NCBI RefSeq assembly: GCF_015751895.1
Contig: NZ_JADOTZ010000001.1
Span: 2,542,001-2,606,000 of the forward strand
DNA length: 64,000 bases
Direction: 5' to 3'
Source: Zhihengliuella flava
GTDB taxonomy: Bacteria; Actinomycetota; Actinomycetes; Actinomycetales; Micrococcaceae
Both the position numbers and the translations under genes were made by a program. The first letter of the stretch is position 1; each line of letters opens with the position of its first letter. This document shows positions 26,648 through 35,261 of this stretch, in pieces. The notes under the pieces were generated by a model, which had not been told where the DNA came from, did no database searches, and saw only the letters and a list, made by a program, of their open reading frames with translations.

Positions 26648-27958
26648 ATGACCACCTCCGAGGAACTCTTCAACCGCGCCAAGAACCTCATGCCTGGCGG
26701 CGTGAACTCGCCCGTGCGTGCCTTCGGGTCCGTGGGCGGCACGCCCCGCTTCATGGTCTCCGCGGAGGGGCCGTACTTGCACGACGCCGACGGACGCGAC
26801 TACGTGGACCTCGTCGGCTCGTGGGGCCCCATGCTGTTGGGGCACAAGCACCCGGCCGTTCAGGATGCGGTCCACGCCGCCGTCGACAAGGGGCTGTCCT
26901 TCGGAACGTCCACGCCGGATGAATCTGCGCTGGCCGAGCTGGTCATGCAGCGGTTCGGTGGGGTGGACCGGTTGCGGATGGTCTCCACGGGCACCGAGGC
27001 CACGATGACGGCGGTCCGGCTGGCGCGTGGCTACACCGGCCGGGATCTGATCGTGAAGTTCGCCGGTTGCTACCACGGCCACCTCGATAGCCTGCTGGCC
27101 TCGGCCGGCTCCGGCGTCGCAACCCTCGCGTTGCCGGGGTCTGCGGGCGTCACCGCGGCCACCGCCGGGGAAACTCTCGTGGTGCCCTATAACGACCCCG
27201 AGGCCGTGACCGAGGTCTTCTCGGAATACGGTGACCGGATCGCCGCGATCATCACCGAGTCGGCTCCCGCGAACATGGGCGTGGTGACTCCGGGGGAGGG
27301 GTTCAATAAGTTCCTGCTGGACACAGCTCACGCGCACGGCGCGTTGCTGATCGTCGACGAGGTGTTGACGGGTTTCCGCGCCTCAGACGCTGGGTACTGG
27401 GGGCTTTCGGGCCGCGTCGAGGACTGGACGCCCGACCTCTATACGTTCGGCAAGGTCATCGGCGGCGGACTGCCCACCGCGGGCCTCGGCGGCCGGGCGG
27501 AGGTCATGGACTACTTGGCTCCGACGGGGCCGGTGTATCAGGCGGGCACGCTCTCCGGGAATCCCATTGCCATGGCCGCCGGCGTGGCCACCCTGACGCA
27601 CGCCACAGCGGAGGTGTACGCGCACATTGACGCGCTGAGCCTTGAGCTGCAGGAGGCGGTTTCCGCGGCATTGAACGCCGAGGGGGTCGACCACTCGATC
27701 CAAACCGCGGGCAACCTCTTCTCGGTGGCCTTTGGCACGAGCCAGCACGGTGTGAAGAACTATGCGGACGCTCAGGCCCAAGACGCGTACCGCTATGCGC
27801 CGTTCTTCCATTCCATGCTGGAGTCCGGCGTCTACTTGGCGCCCAGCGTCTTCGAGGCCTGGTTCCTCTCTGCAGCACACGACGACGTCGCCATGGAGCG
27901 CGTGTACGAGGCGCTGCCGGCGGCCGCCCGCGCGGCGGCGTCGGCACAGCCCGCGTAA
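26648..27958 (+). CDS. hemL: Glutamate-1-semialdehyde 2,1-aminomutase HemL
   Basis: A 436-residue PLP enzyme making 5-aminolevulinate from glutamate-1-semialdehyde. The PLP lysine is Lys269 in [10 protein letters not shown]; other family features are [12 protein letters not shown] near the start, [16 protein letters not shown] and DEVLTGFR. It begins immediately after the hemB stop and ends the cluster; a strong hairpin follows. Confidence 0.95.
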   Translation: MTTSEELFNRAKNLMPGGVNSPVRAFGSVGGTPRFMVSAEGPYLHDADGRDYVDLVGSWGPMLLGHKHPAVQDAVHAAVDKGLSFGTSTPDESALAELVMQRFGGVDRLRMVSTGTEATMTAVRLARGYTGRDLIVKFAGCYHGHLDSLLASAGSGVATLALPGSAGVTAATAGETLVVPYNDPEAVTEVFSEYGDRIAAIITESAPANMGVVTPGEGFNKFLLDTAHAHGALLIVDEVLTGFRASDAGYWGLSGRVEDWTPDLYTFGKVIGGGLPTAGLGGRAEVMDYLAPTGPVYQAGTLSGNPIAMAAGVATLTHATAEVYAHIDALSLELQEAVSAALNAEGVDHSIQTAGNLFSVAFGTSQHGVKNYADAQAQDAYRYAPFFHSMLESGVYLAPSVFEAWFLSAAHDDVAMERVYEALPAAARAAASAQPA

Positions 27959-27980
27959 CGCGGCTCGTCACGCAGGACAC

Positions 27981-28018
27981 ACGAAGGGTCCGTTCCCCGT
28001 AGGGAACGGACCCTTCGT
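27981..28018. terminator. Hairpin between hemL and metQ
   Basis: 17-bp perfect stem (27981-27997 and 28002-28018) with a CGTA loop, between convergent operons. Confidence 0.85.
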
Positions 28019-28026
28019 CGCATCAA

Positions 28027-28860
28027 TTACTCGGTCGGGCTGACATCGCCGTTCGGCCACGTCTCCGTGATGTACTCGCGCACCTCGTCCGAGTGCAGCA
28101 GCTCGTCGAGCGTGGCGATCGCCTCGGTCTGCTCGCCCGCGCGCCAGGCCAGGAAGTTGGCATACGGGTTCTCGCCGGAGACGTCCTCCACGAGGAGGGC
28201 GTCGGAGGTCTTCATGCCGGCCTGCAGCAGGAAGTTGCCGTTGAGGATGGCCAGATCGACCTTCGGATCTCCCGCGATCTGAACGAGGACCTCCGGCTGG
28301 TTCTCCTCGAACTGCAGACCCTTCGGGTTCTGAGAGTCGGTCAGGGAGAGCACCGTGGTCTCGTCGTCGATGTTCTCGAGCAGCCCGGCCTCTTCGAGGA
28401 GCTTCAATCCGCGCAGCTGGTTGGCCGGATCGTTGGTGATGGCCACGACGCCGCCGTCCGGGATGTCCTCGACGCTGGCGTGCTGGGAGAACGCGGCGTA
28501 GGGCTCGATGTGGACGCCGGTGCCGTGCTCGAATTCGTACCCCTTGGTGGCGACCTGGTCTTCGAGCCACGGCAGGTGCTGGTAGTAGTTGGCGTCGATA
28601 CTGCCCTCATCCAGCGCAATGTTCGGGGTCTGGTAGTCGTCGAACTCTTCGATTTCCAGATCGATCCCGGCGTCGGCGGCGAGGTTCTCGTCGACGAATT
28701 CGAGGATTTGCGCGTGGGGAACCGGGCTGGCACCGACGGTGACGATGGTGGCCCCATTCTCATTGGTGTTTTCCTCCGCGCTGGGGGTGTCTCCACCGCA
28801 AGCCGTCAGCGCGAAGAGGGCAACCGCACCGGTTGCCGCGAGCGAGAGCTTCTGACGCAT
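28027..28860 (-). CDS. metQ: Methionine ABC transporter substrate-binding lipoprotein MetQ
   Basis: A 277-residue NlpA-family lipoprotein that captures methionine. The signal peptide ends in LTAC at about residue 19. Core features are EFDDYQTPNIALDEGSID, NYYQHLPWLED and AITNDPANQLRGLKLLEEAGL. Start ATG 28860 is preferred over upstream ATGs because AAAGGA lies about 12 bases before it and the signal peptide starts there. Last gene of metN-metI-metQ, 111 bases after metI. Confidence 0.94.
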   Translation of the reverse strand: MRQKLSLAATGAVALFALTACGGDTPSAEENTNENGATIVTVGASPVPHAQILEFVDENLAADAGIDLEIEEFDDYQTPNIALDEGSIDANYYQHLPWLEDQVATKGYEFEHGTGVHIEPYAAFSQHASVEDIPDGGVVAITNDPANQLRGLKLLEEAGLLENIDDETTVLSLTDSQNPKGLQFEENQPEVLVQIAGDPKVDLAILNGNFLLQAGMKTSDALLVEDVSGENPYANFLAWRAGEQTEAIATLDELLHSDEVREYITETWPNGDVSPTE

Positions 28861-28971
28861 ATGTCTGCGTTTCCTTTTCATTCCGGCCCGCCGGCTAGCG
28901 GGCAGTGTGGTGCAGCCAGCGGCTACCAGCTGCACACCGCCACGAGGTTCCCGTGGCGGACGTCTGAGTGA

Positions 28972-29652
28972 TCAACGATGATCGACGCGGCGCGTCGTCC
29001 AGTCGCCCAGCGCCTGGACCAGTTGAACGATGACGACGATGACGACCAGGGTGGCCACCATGACCTGGCTATCGAACCGTTGGAAGCCATAGTTGTAGGC
29101 GAGGCGACCGAGGCCGCCGCCACCGATGATGCCAGCCATCGCGGAATAACCGATCAACATGACGACCGTCGTCGTAATGCCGGCCATGATGCCCGGCAGG
29201 GCTTCTGGCAGCAGGATCTTGCGGACCACCTGGAAACGCGTGGATCCCATGACCAGTGCCGCGTCGATCTTGCCCGAGTGGATGTCCCGCAAGGAGGTTT
29301 CCACGAGGCGCGCGAAGAACGGCACCGTACCGATGGTCAGGGAAACGCAGGCCGCGTAGGGGCCGATGCCGGTGCCGACGATCCACTGGGTGAACGGGAT
29401 GAGCGCCAGCATCAGGATGGCGTAGGGGATGGACCGGGTGATGTTGACGATGATGCCGGCGAGGACCACGTTGAGCCACCGGACGGGGGCTAATCCGCCG
29501 GGGGCGCTCGTGAAGAGCACGACACCGAGGGGTAGTCCGATGGCGACGGTGGCGAGCGAACCGATCACCATCATGATGAGGGTTTCGACGACGGCTTCGG
29601 GGAGGGCCTCGGTGATCCCCGGATTGTCGAGGAGGGAGGTCAGCCAGTCCAT
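28972..29652 (-). CDS. metI: Methionine ABC transporter permease MetI
   Basis: A 226-residue membrane permease with about five helices and the ATPase-coupling loop EALPGIMAGITTTVV. Typical MetI ends (AMAGIIGGGGLGRLAYNYGFQRF) are present. It starts 3 bases after the metN stop, so the genes are coupled. Forms the membrane channel with MetN in the cytoplasm and MetQ outside. Confidence 0.95.
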   Translation of the reverse strand: MDWLTSLLDNPGITEALPEAVVETLIMMVIGSLATVAIGLPLGVVLFTSAPGGLAPVRWLNVVLAGIIVNITRSIPYAILMLALIPFTQWIVGTGIGPYAACVSLTIGTVPFFARLVETSLRDIHSGKIDAALVMGSTRFQVVRKILLPEALPGIMAGITTTVVMLIGYSAMAGIIGGGGLGRLAYNYGFQRFDSQVMVATLVVIVVIVQLVQALGDWTTRRVDHR

Positions 29653-29655
29653 GGG

Positions 29656-30645
29656 TTAGGCCTCCTTCGTGGTGGTCGAGACGCCGGCGGACGTCAAGTA
29701 CTCGGTGATGGCAGGAATGTCCGTTCCTTCGGGAAGTTGAATCCGCAGGTGGGCGAACTGGGAGCCGCCCAGATCTTCGATCGACCCGGCGAGGACGTTG
29801 ACGTCGAGGTTGAAGCGCCGGGACAGGGCGGAGATCACGGGCTCCACGGCGTGCTGGCCCGAGTACAGCAGCTCCATCACCGTGCCCGGCGGCAGGTCAT
29901 GCGGCAGCTCGTTCGGCAGCGGCAGCAGCGCGTGGGACAGCCGCCCCTGCTGGTCGCTGACGACGTCGGCCAGGTCGCCGTGCTCGATGATGCGTCCGGC
30001 CTCCAGCAGGGACACCGAGTCGCAGGCCTGCTTCACGACGCCCATCTCGTGGGTAATGATCAGCACGGTCAGGCCGAGCCGGTCGCGGACGTCCTTGATG
30101 AGTTCGAGGATCTCGTCCGTCGTCTTGGGATCCAGCGCGCTGGTCGGCTCATCGCAGAGCAGCACGTCCGGATCGGCCGCGAGGGCGCGGGCGATGCCCA
30201 CGCGCTGCTTCTGACCGCCGGAAAGCTGCGCGGGGTAGGCGCCGGCGAATTCCTTGAGCCCGACGATGCCGAGGAGCCGATCCACCTTCTCCTTGACTTC
30301 TGCACGCGGGGTGCCCATGAGCTCGAGCGGGTAGGCGACGTTGGCCGCGGTGGTCCGCGAATCGAACAGGTTGGCGTGTTGGAAGACCATGCCGATGCGC
30401 CGGCGAGCCGTCAACAGGTCGCGGTCGCTAATGTCCGCCATTTCGCGGCCGTCGATCGCCACGGAGCCGGAGGTGGGGCGGTCCAGCAGCGTCAGGCAGC
30501 GCACCAGCGTGGACTTACCGGCACCGGAATGGCCAATAATTCCGTGGATGCGCCCCTTGGCAACGCTGAGTGACACGCCGTCGAGCGCGACGACGTCGCG
30601 CCCCTTCTGGCGGTAGACCTTGCGCAGGTCGGTAATGGTGATCAA
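29656..30645 (-). CDS. metN: Methionine import ATP-binding protein MetN
   Basis: A 329-residue ATPase with Walker A GHSGAGKST, signature LSGGQKQR, Walker B VLLCDEP and a C-terminal NIL regulatory domain (about 245-325) that binds methionine and inhibits transport when it is abundant. Translation appears to begin at a TTG codon (30645) with AGGAG 5 bases upstream; no ATG or GTG fits as well. The 148 bases between its start and the exonuclease-side hairpin hold no gene and show no recognisable SAM riboswitch. Confidence 0.94.
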   Translation of the reverse strand: MITITDLRKVYRQKGRDVVALDGVSLSVAKGRIHGIIGHSGAGKSTLVRCLTLLDRPTSGSVAIDGREMADISDRDLLTARRRIGMVFQHANLFDSRTTAANVAYPLELMGTPRAEVKEKVDRLLGIVGLKEFAGAYPAQLSGGQKQRVGIARALAADPDVLLCDEPTSALDPKTTDEILELIKDVRDRLGLTVLIITHEMGVVKQACDSVSLLEAGRIIEHGDLADVVSDQQGRLSHALLPLPNELPHDLPPGTVMELLYSGQHAVEPVISALSRRFNLDVNVLAGSIEDLGGSQFAHLRIQLPEGTDIPAITEYLTSAGVSTTTKEA

Positions 30646-30793
30646 CTGGCTCCTCGCGGGCAGGGGGAAGTCAAGGCGGTGCGCTCTATTGAATCATCCT
30701 CAGAACGCCGCAGCCGGGGTGGGGCGTAACGAACCGACACGTGTGCAGGCCATTGTGGCCCCGAATGTGGTAGAAGACACGCTGGGGCGGCGC

Positions 30794-30816
30794 GTGGGCG
30801 ACCAGCGGGCGCCCAC
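30794..30816 (-). terminator. Hairpin after the DEDDh exonuclease gene
   Basis: GTGGGCG and CGCCCAC arms around a 9-base loop, directly after the stop codon on the minus strand. Confidence 0.6.
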
Positions 30817-31515
30817 CTAGCCGGAGAACGCGGGATTAACAGGCCACGTTCCGTCCACGACAGCCTCCGGATTCTTCCGGCGAAGAAACTCCTGGAAGTT
30901 GGCGGCCCAAGCCTGCTGCCAATTCACCTGCGCCGCGTGCAGCTCGAACGGGTCGGTTCGTACCTCGGCGTAACGGCTGGCAATCGCATCCGCCACGCCA
31001 ACCGTAGCGGCGGCGTCGGCCAGCGAGGTATGCGCGTCGACGAGCGGTACCTGATAAAACTCGGACATCGCGGTCAGGGTTCGCTTGCCGCGCCGGTAGC
31101 GGTCCACGTGCCGGTCCAACACCAGCGGGTCGATGACCGGGGCCGGCGTCAGCGGCTCCACGCCGTAGCGGGCGGCCTCACGGTTCAGGACCGTGAAGTC
31201 GTAGCTGGCGTTGAACGCCATGACCGGCATCGTCGCGAACAAGTCCTTGAGGTGGCCGGCGATCTCCGCCACGGCGCTTGCGGCGTCCTGCCCCTCGGCG
31301 CGCGCCTTCGCCGTCGTAACCCCATGCACGGCGGCCGCGGCCTCGGGAATCTCCACGCCCGGATCCACCAGCCATTCGCGGTGGTGGATGATCTCGCTAC
31401 GCCCGTTGACCACGATCACGGAAGCCGTCACGATCCGCGCAGTTTCCGGATCCGTCCCGGTCGTTTCCAGATCAAACGCGGCGCGGGGCAACTCATTCCA
31501 AGTCGTGGCAGTCAT
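30817..31515 (-). CDS. 3'-5' exonuclease, DnaQ-like DEDDh family
   Basis: A 232-residue exonuclease. Exo I is FDLETTGTD (Asp15, Glu17), Exo II is MAFNASYDFTVLNREA, and Exo III is DAHTSLADAAAT, with the His placed for a DEDDh enzyme. Relatives act as proofreading-type or general DNA/RNA 3'-5' exonucleases. The start at ATG 31515 is fixed by TACGGT 7 bases upstream. Divergent from the alkyltransferase-like gene in a 72-base spacer carrying both leaderless promoters. Confidence 0.93.
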   Translation of the reverse strand: MTATTWNELPRAAFDLETTGTDPETARIVTASVIVVNGRSEIIHHREWLVDPGVEIPEAAAAVHGVTTAKARAEGQDAASAVAEIAGHLKDLFATMPVMAFNASYDFTVLNREAARYGVEPLTPAPVIDPLVLDRHVDRYRRGKRTLTAMSEFYQVPLVDAHTSLADAAATVGVADAIASRYAEVRTDPFELHAAQVNWQQAWAANFQEFLRRKNPEAVVDGTWPVNPAFSG

Positions 31516-31522
31516 GGGGTTA

Positions 31523-31528
31523 ACCGTA
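31523..31528 (-). promoter_or_regulatory. -10 element of a leaderless promoter for the DEDDh exonuclease
   Basis: Minus-strand TACGGT, 7 bases before ATG 31515. Confidence 0.55.
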
Positions 31529-31574
31529 CCTGCGGCTCCCCACAGGAAAGGAACGCGGGCCCGGCCTGCGGCAC

Positions 31575-31580
31575 TAGGCT
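31575..31580 (+). promoter_or_regulatory. -10 element of a leaderless promoter for the ATL gene
   Basis: TAGGCT, 7 bases before ATG 31588. It sets the start well inside a longer open stretch. Confidence 0.55.
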
Positions 31581-31587
31581 GTCTCGA

Positions 31588-31941
31588 ATGGGGTACGAAT
31601 TCACGCAGGCGGTGTACGACGTCGTCACACTGGTCCCGGCAGGAACCGCGGTGACCTACGGAGACGTCGCAGAACTGTTAGGCGCGGGCGGACCACGCCA
31701 AGTGGGCGCGGCGATGTCCACGGCCCCCGCAGGATTGCCGTGGTGGCGAGTGGTTCGCGCCGATGGAACGTTGCGGGAAGATCTTGCGGAGCGGGCGGCG
31801 GGGCGGTGGCGAGCGGAAGGCCTTCCCTGCCGGGGAGGTGACCCGGAACGACTTCGATTTCCCGAGGCCCGATGGCAACCGAGCGAGGCCGACTTTGAGG
31901 CCCTCGACGCGATCGCTGCGCGGCTCATACCCAAAGTGTGA
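31588..31941 (+). CDS. Alkyltransferase-like (ATL) DNA-binding protein
   Basis: A 117-residue protein of the MGMT C-terminal domain family. The position of the reactive Cys in PCHRV is replaced: the loop reads PWWRV (51-55), so it cannot repair alkylguanine by transfer. Known ATL proteins bind O6-alkylguanine, flip it and hand the lesion to nucleotide excision repair; they usually have PWHRV, so the second Trp here is unusual. It lies just upstream of adnA, in a repair cluster. Confidence 0.9.
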   Translation: MGYEFTQAVYDVVTLVPAGTAVTYGDVAELLGAGGPRQVGAAMSTAPAGLPWWRVVRADGTLREDLAERAAGRWRAEGLPCRGGDPERLRFPEARWQPSEADFEALDAIAARLIPKV

Positions 31942-31988
31942 CCGGTCAGCGATTGAATGGGTGTAGATCCGCAACGGGAGGGAAGGAC

Positions 31989-34900
31989 GTGGCAGAGGTG
32001 ACAGGTACCGCTCCGGCAGCGGCAGGGCACGCGCAGGCCACCGAACTGTCAGGCGCGGTGCCACTCAGCGCCGTGCAACAGGAACTTGCCGCACTGCGCC
32101 GTGGGCACGGCCCCGTGCTCGTGGTGGGCGCCCCGGGGACGGGGAAGACGACGGCGCTCCTGGCTGCCGTGCTGGAACGCCTCCGTGAAGATTTGGCCCC
32201 TGAGCAATTGTTGATCCTCACCTCTGCTCGCGCGCAGGCCGGACGGCTACGTGATCGCCTCTCCGACCTCGTGGACGTGACCTTTTCTGAGCCGGCCGTG
32301 CGGACCTGGTCCTCCTATGCCTTTGACCTCGTTCGCCGTGCGCGCCTTGGCGGCTATCTGCCGGATCTGGAGCGGGCTCCTCGATTGCTGTCCGGGCCAG
32401 AACAGGACGCCCTGCTGGGCCAAATTCTGCACGGCCACGCGGAGGGACTCGCGCCAGAGCCGGGATGGCCGGAGGTCCTTGGTGAGGCCATCGGGACTCG
32501 AGGATTTCGGGACCAACTGCGCGAGCTGTTCGACCGCCTCTCCGAACACGGTCTGGAACCGGCCGACGTGGAGGAACTCGGCCAGCGGCACCTGAGGCCC
32601 GAGTGGGAGGCCGCCGCACGGGTTTACCAGGAGTACCGCGATCTGCTCGACTTGGGGCACGCCGAAGCGTTCGACCCAGCAGGGCTCATCAGTGCGGCCG
32701 CCCAGTTGCTCGAGACGCATCCTGACCTGTTAGCCGCCGAGCGAGACCGGCTACGACTCGTCGCTGTCGATGATCTGCAGGAAGCCAACCCCGCTCAGTA
32801 TCGCCTGCTGTCACTCCTGACCAAGGATCGCGACGTCCTGGCGTGTGCGGCTCCAGATTCCGTGGTGCAGGGCTTCCGCGGGGCGCGGCCCGACTTCCTT
32901 GGCCGGCTCGAGCAGTACCTCGGTGACCTGCAGACGGTCGAACTCACGGAGTCCTTTCGTCTGCCGGCGGCTATCGCCGAGGCATGGGGGCGCGTGGCAC
33001 GTCGCATCCCGGTGTCGGCCGGCGGCCGTGGTCGCGCCCTCAAACCAGTGCGCGGCGAGCCGTCGACAGCTCACGCCGATACCCCCGACGCCACGTCCGC
33101 TCACGTTCCGGGCCACGTCGCGGCCCACGTCGTGGACAGCCCCGTGCACGAGCTGCGGTACGTCGCCCACCGCATTCTCGAAGAACACCTGATGGCCTCC
33201 CGCCCACTGAGTGACATCGCCGTCATCGTGCGCCACGGCGGACTTGTCCGCTCCGTTGCCCGGCACCTCACGCAGCAAGGCATTGCGGTGGATGTTCCGC
33301 CAGCTGAGGTTCCGCTCCGCGACGAACCGGCGGTGCGCCCCCTCATCACCCTGTTTCAGGTCGTCCTCGCGGCGGAGCCCGTCGACGACGCGACGATCGT
33401 TGAACAGCTCCTGACCTCGCGCTACGGGCAAGCGACCGCCATCGACGTGCGTCGACTGCGCCAACAGTTGCGGCGGGCAGAACACGCGGCCGGCCACGCC
33501 GCCGATCACGAGCCCCGGAAAAGCCGCACCAGTTCGCAGCTGCTCTGCGCGCTACTTGCCGGTGATCCGGACGTCACCAGCTGGCTCGACGGTTGTGGAC
33601 GAGAGGCCGCCGGTGCCCGGCGCATCGTCCGGATGCTCGCGGCCCTGCGCGAGCACCTGGCCGCGGGGGAAGCCAACGCAGAAACCGCCCTGTGGGCTCT
33701 CTGGCAGGCTTCTGGGCTCGAAAACACGTGGCGGGACGCCGCGCTCGCCGGCGGCAGCGCCGGTCACCGCGCCGATCTCGACCTCGATGCGCTGCTCGCG
33801 CTGTTCCAAGCGGCCGAACGCTTCATCGACCAACTGCCGGGCTCCACCGTGCAGCAATTCGTCGACCACGTGGCCTCGCAAGAGTTGCCCATGGATACGC
33901 TGGCCGGCCGCGGTGCCTCCACGGACACCGTCTCCGTGCTCACCCCGGCCGCCGCCGTCGGTCAGGAATGGGGACTCGTCTTGATTCCGGGGCTGCAGGA
34001 GGGCTTGTGGCCCAACACCAAACTCCGTGGCGAACTCCTCAAAACCGCCACCCTCACGGCGATCGTGGAAGACGGCGCCGAAGCAGCCCAGCAGCGCGAC
34101 GCGGCCGCGCGCGTGCGGGCCGTCCGCGCCGACGAATTCCGTAGCTTCGCGGCCGCCGCGTCACGCGCCCGCGACGAACTGGTGTGCATCGGCGTCCAGT
34201 CGGACGACGCGCAGCCCTCGGCGCTGCTGGACTACCTCGACCCCATCGAGGGTGAACGCCCCATCACGCCAGTGCCGCGGCCGCGCACCCTCGACGCACT
34301 CGTCGCCCACCTCCGCCAGACGGCCGAGCAAGACGCCGCGGAGCCTGCACCCGAGGTGCTTCCAGACGCCGGGCTCGTACTCGCCGAGCTCGCCCGTGCC
34401 GGCGTCCGTGGGGCCCACCCGGATACGTGGTGGGGACTCGTCCCTCCCACAAGCACCGGCCCCGTCGTCCCACCCGAGCACCCCGTCACCGTCTCGCCGT
34501 CGCGCGTTCAAGCCGTGCTCGAATCACCGCTCAACTGGTTTGTTCAGGCCGCCGGGGGAGAACCGGCCATGGACTTCGCGCGAAGCCTCGGCACCCTCGT
34601 CCACGCGATCGCCGAGGATCTGCCCGACGCGACCGGCAACCAGTACAAAGAAGAACTCGACCGGCGGTGGGCCCAACTGGATCTGCCCGCCGGCTGGGAG
34701 ACCCAGAAGGACCGCGATCGTGCCGAGGAGATGCTGCGCAAGTTAGCGCTCTACGGGCTGGAGATGCGCAAGAACGGGCGCCGCCTCGTGGGTCAAGAAG
34801 TGAAATTCAGCGTTGAGGTGGGCGACGGGAAACGCGCAGCCGTGATCTCCGGGCTCATCGACCGTGTTGAGGCTGGCGACGATGGTCGGCCCTACGTCGT

Positions 34901-35261
34901 CGACCTCAAAACCGGCAAAAGCAAGCCGACCGCGAAGGAAGTCGCCCGCCATCCGCAGCTTGGCACCTACCAGGCCGCGATCCTCGCGGGCGCGCTCGGC
35001 GACTCCCTCGATCTCGCGGTACAGCCCGCCGGCGCGGCCCTCGTGCAGCTCGGAGACGGGACCAAGGGACTCAAACCGCAAGAACAGGACGCCGTGGCGG
35101 AGGAGGACTGGGCCACGCCCATGGTCCTCGAAGCCGCCGGGCTGATGGGAGCAGCCGACTTTCTCGCTCGGCACGACCCGAGCAAGGGGCGCTCCGTGCC
35201 CTGCCGGCTCCCCAGCCTGTGCCCACTCTGCGACGAAGGACGGCAGGTGACCCAGCCATGA
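31989..35261 (+). CDS. adnA: AdnA-type subunit of the AdnAB helicase-nuclease
   Basis: A 1090-residue UvrD-like motor with a C-terminal RecB-family nuclease. Walker A GAPGTGKTT is at 47-55; the Walker B position reads VDDLQEANP instead of the usual DExQD, suggesting a weakened motor. The nuclease core is VVDLKTGKSK (Asp972, Lys974) with GTLVHAIAEDL upstream, followed by three cysteines (1072, 1078, 1081) that could hold an Fe-S cluster. With AdnB it resects double-strand breaks in actinobacteria. GTG 31989 is chosen because of the strong GGAGGGAAGG just upstream. Confidence 0.92.
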   Translation: MAEVTGTAPAAAGHAQATELSGAVPLSAVQQELAALRRGHGPVLVVGAPGTGKTTALLAAVLERLREDLAPEQLLILTSARAQAGRLRDRLSDLVDVTFSEPAVRTWSSYAFDLVRRARLGGYLPDLERAPRLLSGPEQDALLGQILHGHAEGLAPEPGWPEVLGEAIGTRGFRDQLRELFDRLSEHGLEPADVEELGQRHLRPEWEAAARVYQEYRDLLDLGHAEAFDPAGLISAAAQLLETHPDLLAAERDRLRLVAVDDLQEANPAQYRLLSLLTKDRDVLACAAPDSVVQGFRGARPDFLGRLEQYLGDLQTVELTESFRLPAAIAEAWGRVARRIPVSAGGRGRALKPVRGEPSTAHADTPDATSAHVPGHVAAHVVDSPVHELRYVAHRILEEHLMASRPLSDIAVIVRHGGLVRSVARHLTQQGIAVDVPPAEVPLRDEPAVRPLITLFQVVLAAEPVDDATIVEQLLTSRYGQATAIDVRRLRQQLRRAEHAAGHAADHEPRKSRTSSQLLCALLAGDPDVTSWLDGCGREAAGARRIVRMLAALREHLAAGEANAETALWALWQASGLENTWRDAALAGGSAGHRADLDLDALLALFQAAERFIDQLPGSTVQQFVDHVASQELPMDTLAGRGASTDTVSVLTPAAAVGQEWGLVLIPGLQEGLWPNTKLRGELLKTATLTAIVEDGAEAAQQRDAAARVRAVRADEFRSFAAAASRARDELVCIGVQSDDAQPSALLDYLDPIEGERPITPVPRPRTLDALVAHLRQTAEQDAAEPAPEVLPDAGLVLAELARAGVRGAHPDTWWGLVPPTSTGPVVPPEHPVTVSPSRVQAVLESPLNWFVQAAGGEPAMDFARSLGTLVHAIAEDLPDATGNQYKEELDRRWAQLDLPAGWETQKDRDRAEEMLRKLALYGLEMRKNGRRLVGQEVKFSVEVGDGKRAAVISGLIDRVEAGDDGRPYVVDLKTGKSKPTAKEVARHPQLGTYQAAILAGALGDSLDLAVQPAGAALVQLGDGTKGLKPQEQDAVAEEDWATPMVLEAAGLMGAADFLARHDPSKGRSVPCRLPSLCPLCDEGRQVTQP

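Noticed and set aside
30646-30793. SAM riboswitch ahead of metN
   Set aside because: No conserved SAM-I, SAM-II or SAM-IV core or pseudoknot could be recognised; only an unrelated hairpin next to the exonuclease stop.
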